DNA from: Symbiodinium natans
Lineage: Eukaryota; Sar; Dinophyceae; Suessiales; Symbiodiniaceae
Assembly (NCBI GenBank): GCA_905221605.1
Contig: CAJNDS010000335.1
Location: 441,203-505,202, forward strand
DNA length: 64,000 bases
Direction: 5' to 3'
Positions 29,584 through 39,612 of the stretch are shown here, piece by piece. The notes beneath the pieces are model-generated. The model ran no database searches and was not told the origin of the DNA. It worked only from the letters and a program-made list of their open reading frames with translations. The position numbers were made by a program, and so were the translations under genes. Each line of letters starts with the position of its first letter. Within the stretch, counting starts at the first letter, position 1.

Positions 29584-29732
29584 CAGTTTAGGGTTTAGGG
29601 TTTAGGGTTAGGGTTTAGGGTTTAGGGTTTAGGGTTTAGGGTTTAGGGTTTAGGGTTTAGGGTTTAGGGTTTAGGGTTTAGGGTTTAGGGTTTAGGGTTT
29701 AGGGTTTAGGGTTTAGGGTTTAGGGTTTAGGC
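29584..29732. repeat. TTTAGGG telomere-type array
   Basis: About 21 heptamers, one of the longest in the window. Confidence 0.97.
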
Positions 29733-30018
29733 TCGGAATAAAGGAGCCTTCCTAAGCCACCCCACCCGAAGCCTCAAACCCGAAGCGCGTGCCGCGACTT
29801 TCCCAGGGACCGTGAACCCTAAACCCTAAACCCTAAACCCTAAACCCTAAACCCTTCATAAACCCTTACGGTCTTGAGGGACCCTTATGAAAGACCGGAA
29901 GGATTCGCGGCTTGTATATCGGGGCTAGTTATACAAGGTATATAAAAGTTGTGTTACATATATGTATATGCATTTATTTACGTATGTATCTATATACATG
30001 GTATATAAGGCATATAAG

Positions 30019-30075
30019 GTGTGTGTGTGTGTGTGTATGTGTATATATATATATGTGTATATATATGTATATATC
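30019..30075. repeat. GT / AT microsatellite
   Basis: (GT)n followed by (AT)n and ATGTAT. Confidence 0.95.
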
Positions 30076-30633
30076 GACACGGCTTATATAGGGAAATAAC
30101 AGTAAGGGTCCCTTCATGAAGGGTCGCTTCTTCGGGTCCCTTCTTATATCCCGCAGCTGAAGCCCATGCACCCTATGCTCTGCAAGCCCGCTGCGGAGTG
30201 CGTCAGACTTTTTTGCTCCGGACAAGCCGCGTCTTGCGTCCCGAAACAGGCGTTTAAGGTTTAGGGCTTGGGGTTTGGGTTTAGGGTTTAGAGGGTGCAG
30301 CCCACATAATCGTCTAAGGCGCATTTCAGCAGCGACTTGTATCTTTGGGGAGTCGGTTCGGGCCGAGACCAAGGATCTTGGAACACGAGCCCACGAGAAA
30401 CACAGGAGTTTGGGGTTTAGGATTTAATGCTCAGGGCTGAGGGAGCCTTCAACTCTCAAAGCCCTCAACTCTCAACCCAAACCCTCTGTAAACCCTAAAC
30501 CGCAAACCTCAATCGCACACAGACGCCTCCGACAGAAGCAGCTCAAGCTTGGGTACGCGCTGCTTCCTTGTTAAAGCCTCATTTCTCCAACCAGGGTATA
30601 CAAAAACGGCTTTGGGGGGTGTTAGCTTTAAAC

Positions 30634-30817
30634 TTATTGACCCACACAGAAACTCATTCGAAGAGGCCCCCGACAAACATCTGAAGTTCGACTCTTAGCT
30701 GAACAAGCGGCATAGTCTAAGGGCATCTGGCCGTCCTCGTCAGCCAGGTTCTTGCTAGCACCAGCCCCCACCAGCAAACGCGCCACTGCATACGGCGCCT
30801 GCTTGCACGCCCAATGC
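30634..30817 (-). CDS. Ubl-ankyrin exon 7 (probable last)
   Basis: AG|G, then HWACKQAPYAVARLLVGAGA and DGQMPLDYA, open to TAA at 30636-30634. It may instead end earlier at a GC donor after DYA. Confidence 0.7.
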
Positions 30818-33800
30818 CTTGGCTGGCAGTGTGGACTCTAGAGAAAACTTGACCCGCAACCCACAGATCTTAAGCTCAAGAAGCCCGGGCACCCAAACAA
30901 CGCTTTAAGGACCTAAGCTTCCCTAACCCTAAACCCTAAACCCTAAACCCGAAGCCCTAAACCTTAAACCCTAAACCCCTTACATTGGGCTGCCCCGATG
31001 CAGGGGAGTGCTGCCCGCCTTGTCTGCTTTGTTCTTATCCGCACCAGCCTCGAGAAGCAAACGCACGTTTTCCACCAGGCCATTGCCGGATGCGAGATGC
31101 AGAGGCGTCTGGCCCTCGCCATCAACCTAACGGGTGTAGAGTTTAGGGTTTAGGGTTTAGGGTTTAGGGTTTAGGGTATAGGGTTTAGGGGTTGTGAACA
31201 TCTAGTGAGAAAAAAGTTTGGCTTGAAAGGTGGGGACATGTAGGGGGTATGCTTGAACTAAAACCTTGTGGTGAAATGAAATACTATCTTGAAAGGTAAT
31301 GACCAACCCTGCGCTTGAAAGGTTGGTTTTTTTTTGGGGGGGTTCCGAAATAGGGACCTCGAGTTAGAATTAGAGTATTTTTGGGGATGGTAGAAGTACC
31401 CCATCTTGGGAAATACTCATGTAGGGGTAGACTTAAAACCTAAACCCTTGTGGCCTCGTGGCGGACAAACAACTTCAAAAAACCTCTTCTCAACAGTCTC
31501 CTGGACACAGCATCCATCACGGCTCTGGCTTCTAACCTTGCATACCCTAGCCTCCAAAAAAAATGAACCTTCTATTTGTAGTAGGATTATATGTAACCAA
31601 AAAGGCAAAAGGCAAAAGGTTAACTACCCAACCCCTAAACCCTAAACCCTAAACCCTAAACCCTAAACCCTAAACCCTAAACCCTAAACCCTAAACCCTA
31701 AACCGTAAACCCTAAACCCTAAACCCTAGACCCTAAACCCTAAAGCCTAAAGCCTAAAGCCTAAACCCTAAACCCTAAACCCTAAACCCTTTCCCTAAAC
31801 CCTAAACAGCCCCTAAGTAGCAAAAACCGCATGGCCGCCACATGCCCTCCCCGGATGCACGCGTGGTGGAGCGGGCTCTTGCCTTTCCTTACTTGGAGGT
31901 TGGGCTTAGGGACTAGGGTTTAGGGCTTAGGGCTTAGGGTTTAGGGTTAGGGTTCAGGGTTCAGGGTTTAGGGTTTAAGGTTTAGGGTTTACGGTGGTAC
32001 TTACTAACCGAATAGTACCTGCACTTATTCCCAATTATAACCATTGGGGTAATGAAATGGCTTATAAGTGTTGTAAGTATAGTTATACTTGGTGATAAAG
32101 TACCACGAATCTCGAAGTACTGCCTCTTCGGCGCCCCAAGAGCTATTCCTTGAGAGCCCTAGACCCTGCCAGGAGGGGGCCTCTTACGATACTGACTATA
32201 GTTAAGCTAAGGGACTTCTGACTTGAGTTAGGATCCTTACAACCCAAGGCTCCCATAACTCTGCTTATAACCAGGGGCGCCCCTCCTTGTAATGATCCTA
32301 AATATCTGCCGGTAGGAGCCTGTAACTGGTACGGGTATTGACGTGGTCCCTTATTATGAGCCGTGGGCTGGGGAACCCTTGCAGACCCCTCATCTACACT
32401 AGAAAACCCAAGGGCCCATACTTCAGAATCCTTCAAAAAAGGTAAGCAAAGAAGGTAATAAACCCTAAACTGAAGCTAGCTGCGGGCGCTGAGATAGCCA
32501 GCAGCGAGCGTGCAGGGGGCGACAGCCCCTGCCAGCTCCGGAGCACCATTTCTGACTCGAGCTTCTCCCAAACTATTTCTGAGCCTTTTTGAGATTGTCC
32601 TGGACCATTTCTGAGCCTTTTTGAGCTTCTCCCGGACCGTTTCTGATCGCAAATACCGTGCTTGGGGGCTTCTCTACCTGGTGTTGTCGGCGCGCACAAA
32701 GTCCCGCAAGCCACTTCCCTACGGTGCTTGAGAGGCATCCCGACCCTGGAAACCTCGCAAATACCGTGCTTGGAGGCTTCTCTATAGGACCCTGCCTCTC
32801 CCAGACCAGGGCTTCTCCCAAGCCATTTCTGAGACTGTTGGGCTTCTCCCGGACCATTTCTGAGCTTTTTGGGGCTGTTTCTGAGCTTTTGCCTTTTGTC
32901 TCGACCGAGGGAAAAACCCCAAATTGGTGGTATCTTGCCCGTCCTCCCCAAGTACCTGAAGGTGAGAGAACGAAGAAGGAGGAACCAGCAAACAGAAAGG
33001 GAAACGGCGAACGGGCAAGGAAACAGAAACCCAAAGAAGAAAAGGGAAAACGACAGTGGGAGATCCGAGTACTTGCGACCGGCTTGCTTTGCCCGGAGGC
33101 TGCTTTGGCTTTCGCCGATCATCGTTTGTACGTTGCACGTTGGTGCCGACCGGGAGGTAAACTTCATCCATTTCCTCCACTGCCCCGAAGGCACCGCTGG
33201 GCCCTCCGCCTATTGGACATAGGTCCGCACACTGGAGTGTTCTTCGGTTATTCAATCGACGCTGAGATCGCCTTTGTCGCCGTCAAAGCCAAGGTGCTGA
33301 CCAAGGCGCTGATACTAGAGGACGCTAGTGGACAACAGCGATTGTTCCAGCAAAAAAAGCGAAGATGCTACATGATGTAATTAACGTAACACTGCGCAGG
33401 TACGCCGAGTCTCGGACCATTTCTGAGCCTTTTTGGTTCTCCTTGACCATTTCTGCTTTTTAGCCTTTTTGGACTTCTCCCGGACCATTTCTGATGAGGC
33501 TTTTTTGGCTTCTCCCAGACCATTTCTGAGGCCTTTTGTGCTTCTCCCAGACCATTTCTCCTCCCAAGCCATTTCTGAGCCTTTTGGGGCTTCGCCCGGA
33601 CCATTTCTGCGCCTTTGAGCTTCAGCCTCTTGTGAGAGGCCCCTGCCTGGGAGGCCCCTGCTTGGCTTGCCTAGGCCTGGGAGGCCCTGCCAGGCAGCCT
33701 GATGTAAAGCTCCTTTCTTAGCCCGGTTCTGAACCCAAATCCCAAAGCACAAGCCTCGATCCGAGGAATAGCGCGGTATAGGATTTGAGCAACTATTTGA

Positions 33801-36800
33801 GAGGAGAGCCGACAACAAACATGTATATATATATATATATATATGCTCACCCCCCCCCAATGGACCCACCGCGCATGGCAGCCGAGTCCTAGCCAGATCA
33901 AGGCAAAAAACAACAAAATAAGAATTAACAAAAACCAACAAACCAAAAAAATCCAAGAAACCAAAAAAAACAAAAAAACCAAAAAAACCAAAAAAAACCA
34001 AAAAACCATCTTTTCCAAAACTATGGGGCTGGGGCCTCCAAAAGATGGTTTTTTTGGTTTTCTCGAGAAAAAGATGGTTTTTTTGGTTCGAAACCATCTT
34101 TTTCTCGAGAAAAAGATGGTTTTTGAGCAGCCGCTCTTCTAAAAACCATCTTTTTCTCGAGAAAAAGATGGTTTTACCAGGACAAGACCTCCAAAAACCA
34201 TCTTTTTCTCGAGAAAAAGATGGTTTTACCAGGACAAGACCTCCAAAAACCATCTTTTTCTCGAGAAAAAGATGGTTTTTCCAGGACAAGATCTCCAAAA
34301 ACCATCTTTTTCTCGAGAAAAAGATGGTTTTTCGAAGAGCGGCTGCTCAAAAACCATCTTTTTCTCGAGAAAAAGATGGTTTCGAACCAAAAAAACCATC
34401 TTTTTCTCGAGAAAACCAAAAAAAACCATCTTTTGGAGGCCCCAGCCCCATAGTTTTGGAAAAGATGGTTTTTTTGGTTTTTTTGGTTTTTTTGGTTTTC
34501 TCGAGAAAAAGATGGTTTTTTGGTTCGAAACCATCTTTTTCTCGAGAAAAAGATTGTTTTGAGCAACCATCCTTCGAAAAACCATCTTTTTCTCGAGAAA
34601 AAGATGGTTTTACCAGGAGAAGACCTCCAAAAACCATCTTTTTCTCGAGAAAAAGATGGTTTTACCAGGACAAGACCTCCAAAAACCATCTTTTTCTCGA
34701 GAAAAAGATGGTTTTTCCAGGACAAGATCTCCAAAAACCATCTTTTTCTCGAGAAAAAGATGGTTTTTCGAAGAGCGGCTGCTCAAAAACCATCTTTTTC
34801 TCGAGAAAAAGATGGTTTCGAACCAAAAAAACCATCTTTTTCTTGAGGAAACCAAAAAAACCATCTTTTGGAGGCCCCAGCCCCATAGTTTTGGAAAAGA
34901 TGGTTTTTTTGGTTTTTTTGGTTTTTTTGGTTTTCTCGAGAAAAAGATGGTTAAGTTTTAGGGGTTTAAGCCTCATGCACTACAGGGTTATAAGGTTCTA
35001 ATCCTATAGGTATTGCCTTAACCTTTAACCCTAAACCTTTAACTTTAAACCCTGCAGGGTTAACCCCGTGAGAAATTTAGAGATAGACCCCGAAAAGACC
35101 CTAAACCTTCTTACAGGGTGTAATGGTTTAAAAACCGATAGGACATGTATACCGTCAGCGCCTGTAGGGTTCAAGCCTTTGAACGTGGGTTTAGGATTAA
35201 GGCTTAAATGCCCTCTAGGTTTAAATGCCTAAGTCTTAAACCCCAAACCTTTAAACCTTCATCCTATGGGGTTTGAAGGTCAAGGGTTTAGGCTTGATTG
35301 CCGAGGGCTTTAGGGTCCTGACCCTAGAGGGTTTAGGGTTAAGGAATAGATGCGTAAACCTTAAACCCTTAAGGTTTAAACTCTATGGGCTTAGGGGGCT
35401 TAGGTTTTTTTTTAAACCCTAAGCCTTTAAACCTTCACACTACAGAGTTTAGAGGTGTTAAGGGTGACAAATTGATTACATACTTAGCTTTAAATGCCTG
35501 AATCTTAAACCCCAAACCTTTAAACCTTAACCCTATAGGGTTTAAAGGTTAAGGGCTTAGTGTTAATCGCTGTCTTGGGTTTAAATGTCTGAATCTTAAA
35601 CCCTAAAACTTTAAACCTTCACCCTATAGGGTTTAAAGGTTAAGGGTTTAGGTTGAATCGTCAGCTTGGATTTAAATGTCTAAGTAAAGAATCCTAAACC
35701 TTTAAATCTCATCCCTATGGGGTTTAAGGTTAAGGGTTCAATATGAACTGCCGGCATAGGTCTAAATACCTAAACCTTAAACTTAAACCCTAAACCTTTA
35801 AATATCTTAACCCTATAGGGTTTAAAGGTTAGAGGCTTAGCGTAAATTGCCGGAATAGGTTTAAATGCCTAAATCTTAAGCCCGAAACCTTTAAACCTTA
35901 GCCCAACAGGGTTTAAAGGTTAAGGGTTTAAAATTAGTTGCAGGCTTAATTAGGTTTAAATGCCTACATCTTATATCCTAAACCTTTAAAAATCTTAACC
36001 CTATAGGGTTTAAAGGTTAAGGGCTTGGCTACAGGTTTAAATGGCTAAATATTAAACCCTAAGCCTCTAAACTTTAACCCTACAGGGTTTAAAGGTTAAG
36101 GGTTTAAAATTAGTTGCAGGCTTAGGTTTAAATGCCTACATCTTAAACCCTAAACCTGTAAAAATCTCAACCCGATAGAATTTAAAGGTTAAGGGCTTAG
36201 CTTTAATTACCGGCATAGGTTCAAATGCCTAAATCTTAAACCCTTAACCTTTAAACCTTAACCCTACAGGGTTTAAAGGTTAAGGTGTTTTTTTTGCAGG
36301 CTTAGGTTTAAATGCCTAGATCTTAAATTATAAACAAAAGCCAACAGAAAGAAAAACCCTCCGTGCGTGTGTGAGAGGGTGAATTAAGGAATACAGTCAA
36401 AAATCCGGTCACCGGAAAATCACCAGACAGCATAGGTTTTATCGGTATTTGCGGTACTTTTGCAAAGATCAAGGCCCGCGGTGGGTCCATTGGGGGGGGG
36501 TGACCATATATATGTACCCTAAGCCCAACCCCACCAAGGTCATATAGATTGGGTGAGTGAGTTGGGAGAGGACGTGAACCTTGGCGCACACCACAACACA
36601 CGCCCTGCATGGTGGTGGTGCGCGGAGCATGTGACACACCCTAAACACTAAACCCTAAACCCTAAGAGGGACCATGTTAGGGACCATGTAACTTCTCATA
36701 AACCCTAAACCCTAAACCCTAAAACGAAAAAATGCAAAAAACCTGCATAAGATTAACAATTGTTTAAAGGGCTTATAAGGTTTAGGGTTTAGGGTTTAGG

Positions 36801-38689
36801 GCTTAGGGCTTAGGGTTTAGGGTTTAGGGTTTAAGGTTTAGGGTTTAGGGTTTAGGGAAACTTACCCCTACAAAAGGGAAGAAAGGGGGCCCAGTCTAGG
36901 GTCCCACCAAGAAGGGAAGGGGAACCCATAAAGGGAACAAGTATCTTACCGAAAACCCTAACCTGAACGAAATATAATCTAAAACACTTATTTCCCTAAA
37001 CCCTAAACCCTAAACCCTAAACCCTAAACCCAAAAACCTTAACTCAAAAAGCGTACACTTAATTGCAAAAAGCATGTTCAAGTTTCCCGTCCAAAGCCTC
37101 CGTGTCAGATCCAACATCGACCAGCAACCGCACCACATGCACGTGGCCACTCATGCAGGCCGTGTGCCTTACTTCTTCAGGAAGGTTTAGGGTTTAGGGT
37201 TTAGGGTTTAGGGTTTAGGGTTTAGGGTTTAGGGTTTAAATCTCCTTAAACCCCACAAGGGAAAATACAAAGTGTCCCAAGGGCCTACAGAGGTTCATGG
37301 TACTTAACAACCCAATGATAATCATACTTATACCCGATTGTAGCCATGGTTGGGGCACTTGAAGGGCTTGTAAGTGGGTTACAAGTACAGTTAAATTGCC
37401 CTAAACCCTAAACCCTAAACCCCAAACCCCAAACCCTAAACCCTAAACTTCCAAGTATGGAGGTCAGATGCAGCGCCGTGCGCTCTTCCCCATCAACCTT
37501 GCCGTGGTCCACGCGGGCTTCGAGCAAGACACGCACGGTGTCTGCGTGGCTGCCTCCCGCTGCCACCTTGTTTGGGGTTTAGGGTTTAGGGTTCAGGGTT
37601 TAGGGTTTCGGGTTTCGGTTTTCTTTGGGCCCCGGCAAGTGTAGAACAAAAACAGGCATCCTTTCTGTGCGCAAATGGGGGGTTAAGCAGGACCCCAAAC
37701 GCAAAACGCAAAAAAACCACGGCACTTCTCGGCATCCTGAAACTTAAGCCCGAAAATCTAAACCCAAGAATAGCTTCGGAAAAAAGAAACGGTATGCCCT
37801 TTTTTGGCTTTTTTTGGTTTTTAGGGGCTAATCAGGGAACCTAGACCCTAAAAGAAGGCAAGCAATGCCTACTCTGTGTGTCCCAGAAACCCTAAACCCT
37901 AAGCCCTGAATCCTGAACCCTGAACCCTGAACCCTAAACCCTAAACCCTAAACCCTAAACCCTAAACCCCTAAACCCTAAACCCTAAACCCAAGCCGCAT
38001 GGAGCGCCGTTGTGCCCGAGATGTCTGTGGAATTCTTGTCAGCTTGTGCCTCAAGCAGCAGCCTGACAATGTGCCTTACTTTTGGGGGGAAACTAGGGTT
38101 TAGGGTTTAGGGTTCAGGGTTTAGGGTTATTCAGAATTCCAGCTACTCCGACGTGCCCTTGACTAGGGGCTGCTCCTCAAATTGGGCTGGGGACACTGCC
38201 TACTTAAGGTATGTCCAGAAACTCAGGCCTTCGGAACTGTTCTGGACAACTGTTCAGAACATTTTCATTTTATGGCTGAACCAGCAGCAACCCTGCAAAA
38301 GATTCTCGGAATCGGTCTAGGCGCATGTGGCCGTAGTGGCATGCCATATGCAGAGGTATTCTCTGCCCAAAGTCGGGCAACGAGGGGTCCTGGGGACGCT
38401 GTAGCAACTCCTCCATCCAGACAGGATCCGCCCAGGAAGCCGCCGACGTCATTTCGTTCCTCTGCTCCAGGGTAGCCTCTGCAAAGGGGAGCAAGATTAG
38501 CTGGACATCCATGGGCACATGCAAGCTCGCATGGTCATCGACAGGATCTCTCTCACACAAGAGCCGCTGTCTGAACCGTGGCAGGCCGCAAAGGCTGTGT
38601 AGGTGTTGCTTCAAGCTCTTCACATCAGTCAAGTTCTCAGCAGGTACGCTTGCCAGCTCCTCCCCGGACGGCAGCCAGACGTGGAGCAT
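30634..38689 (-). CDS. Ubiquitin-like plus ankyrin-repeat protein, 7 exons
   Basis: Probable scaffold or adaptor protein. Exon 1 encodes a ubiquitin-like fold start (MLHVWLPSGEELASVPAENL, VKSLKQHLHSLCGLPRFRQR, VQLILLPFAE) and then the first ankyrin half (PLHMACHYGH). Later exons give ankyrin repeats in a row: HIVRLLLEAQADKN, VAAGGSHADTVRVLLEA, HTACMSGHVHVVRLLVDVGS, KGKSPLHHACIRGGHVA, GQTPLHLASGNGLVENVRLL, WACKQAPYAVARLLVGAGA. Exons: 38325-38689, 37999-38074, 37472-37566, 37087-37167, 31836-31887, 31002-31126, 30634-30817. All phases join. Introns fall at the same place (H of PLH) in several repeats, which points to expansion by exon duplication. The ATG at 38689 is chosen because MLxVWLPSGEE is the usual start of such proteins; GTG 18 nt upstream is not needed. 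Confidence 0.85.
31002..31126 (-). CDS. Ubl-ankyrin exon 6
   Basis: VDGEGQTPLHLASGNGLVEN, VRLLLEAGADKNKADKAGST and PL. 125 nt, AG|GTT acceptor, GC donor. Confidence 0.88.
31836..31887 (-). CDS. Ubl-ankyrin exon 5
   Basis: AG|G, then KGKSPLHHACIRGGHVA. The GC donor at 31835 gives phase 0 as needed. The codons beyond it (AMRFLL) also look ankyrin-like, so half a repeat may be lost or an exon missed. Confidence 0.7.
32398..33625. repeat. Minisatellite region in ankyrin intron 4
   Basis: Clusters of a unit of about 35 bp built from GGACCATTTCTGAGC, TTTTTGG and CTTCTCCC occur at 32548-32660, 32806-32890 and 33410-33615. Both strands stay open over long stretches (minus strand peptides of RNGPGEAQK type). 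Between the clusters lies unique sequence (about 32900-33400) with long plus and minus ORFs but no recognisable domain. I treat the ORFs as by-products. Confidence 0.7.
33822..33873. repeat. (AT)n plus poly-C cassette
   Basis: (AT)n, then GCTCACCCCCCCCCC and AATGGACCCACCGCG. The reverse complement of the last part occurs at 36478-36514. Confidence 0.85.
34006..34955. repeat. Array of perfect CTCGAG-centred palindromes
   Basis: Twelve full copies of a 26-bp palindrome (arm CCATCTTTTT, centre CTCGAG, arm AAAAAGATGG) start at 34094, 34146, 34198, 34250, 34302, 34354, 34531 (one mismatch), 34582, 34634, 34686, 34738 and 34790. Spacing is 52 bp almost without exception. Half copies lie near 34058, 34396, 34498, 34832 and 34932. 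Spacers are mostly (A)CCAGGACAAGACCTCC. Caps of 43 bp (with GGAGGCCCCAGCCCCATAG) stand at 34006-34048 (inverted), 34426-34468 and 34861-34903. Long ORFs on both strands are artefacts of the repeat. Confidence 0.97.
35000..36345. repeat. Palindromic satellite of about 90-100 bp units
   Basis: Around ten diverged units. Each carries an inverted pair AACCTTTAAACCTTAACCC / GGGTTTAAAGGTTAAGGG, plus TTTAAATGCCTAAATCTTAAA. Positions of the GGTTAAGGG core include 35268, 35538, 35636, 35724, 35912, 36012, 36090 and 36183. TAAACCCTA is embedded, suggesting derivation from the telomere-type unit. Confidence 0.85.
36478..36514. repeat. Inverted copy of the poly-C/AT cassette
   Basis: CGCGGTGGGTCCATTGGGG then G-run, TGACC and ATATATAT. 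Inverse of the sequence at 33822-33873. Confidence 0.8.
37087..37167 (-). CDS. Ubl-ankyrin exon 4
   Basis: AG|G, then HTACMSGHVHVVRLLVDVGS and DTEALDG. 81 nt. The GA donor at 37086 is the only one giving phase 2. Confidence 0.85.
37472..37566 (-). CDS. Ubl-ankyrin exon 3
   Basis: AG|GTG, then VAAGGSHADTVRVLLEARVD, HGKVDGEERTA and CT. 95 nt, GC donor. Confidence 0.88.
37999..38074 (-). CDS. Ubl-ankyrin exon 2
   Basis: AG|G, then HIVRLLLEAQADKNSTDISG and TTALH. 76 nt, GC donor. Confidence 0.9.
38325..38689 (-). CDS. Ubl-ankyrin exon 1
   Basis: It carries the ubiquitin-like segment and a linker (WADPVWMEELLQRPQDPSLP) followed by GQRIPLHMACHYGH. 365 nt, GC donor at 38324, phase 2. Confidence 0.88.
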
Positions 38690-38706
38690 CCGGCGTGCAT
38701 GTAGCA

Positions 38707-38720
38707 CTGAAAAAACACAA
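38707..38720 (-). promoter_or_regulatory. Probable trans-splice acceptor of the Ubl-ankyrin mRNA
   Basis: On the minus strand TTGTGTTTTTTCAG ends at 38707, 17 nt before the ATG. A pyrimidine tract plus AG at this spot is where a dinoflagellate spliced leader would join. Confidence 0.45.
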
Positions 38721-39612
38721 GGGAACGCTGCTACCTGTGAGCATCATCCAGCTACCCTGCAAAGCAACAAATAGCGCGGTAAACAGCCGGCCTTTATGTA
38801 GCTCCAAACTCCAACTGCAACCCCCGCACCCCCACCCTTCAGCACTGAACCTTGAACCCTAAAACCTTGCGGCAAGTCGAACTTGAACGCAATGGGCTTA
38901 GGAAAGCAGAGCGCTACGAAACTGCAAAGATCCTCAAGGCAGTGTAAGGGCCATACAAGGAGTATCTTGAGGGGACTTCTTGGGGTACGTCCGAGTGTGA
39001 CTCCCTTGATCCCGAACCCTGAACCCTGCTATCTGCACCATTCTTGGGGCATTATTTTTGAAATCATCAGTTTTACTCTTTAGTGGGCGTAAGCATTCGT
39101 AAAAATGTAGAATGCTTTACAACAACGACCCAGATATAGGGGGCTTCAGCGCTCAGACGGTTTCGGGGGTTCAGAGATTCATCCTTGGCGGCTTCTCCAG
39201 GTTTCGGGTTTAAGGGGACTAGGGTTTTAAGGGTTTGGGAGCTTCGGGGGCGCAGGGCTGAAGGGTTTAGGGCCAGTTTAGGGTTTAGGGTTTGGGGTTT
39301 CGGGTTTGGGGTTTGGGGTTTGGGGCTTGGGGTTAAGGGTCCATGTACCATGAAGGGGATTGGCAGAATTTCGTGATGTTGGGAGTGGATTATAGGGTTC
39401 TTTAGGGAAGGGGGTTGGAGGGCGGTATGTAACTCAAGGGCCCCCAATACTCCCCACTACTCCCAAAGGCTCCCTAAGCTTCCCTAAGGATCCGTACATA
39501 CCTACCCCATGGAACCCTGAACCCTGAACCCTAAACCCTAAACCCTAAACCCTAAACCCTAAACCCTAAACCCTAAACCCTCCCTTAAGAACCCGAAAGA
39601 TGTTGGGGGAGC

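Larger units (their letters stand above)
28310..30633. other. Region upstream of the kinase exons
   Basis: It contains large arrays (28382-28495, 28643-28690, 28953-29040, 29584-29732), a family B element near 28742-28810 and a hairpin near 29405-29490. The kinase 5' exons probably lie here but none is convincing. The minus-strand ORF at 29974-30372 (MVSARTDSPKIQVAAEMRLR) ends in AT/GT microsatellite and is not supported. Confidence 0.4.

Noticed and set aside
34094-34816. CRISPR array
   Set aside because: Regular spacing, but spacers are repeated rather than unique, the repeats are perfect palindromes in an intron, and the genome is eukaryotic with no cas genes.
34045-35001. 318-codon plus-strand ORF and several minus-strand ORFs
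   Set aside because: They translate the CTCGAG palindrome array, which is open on both strands; the peptides are the repeat itself.
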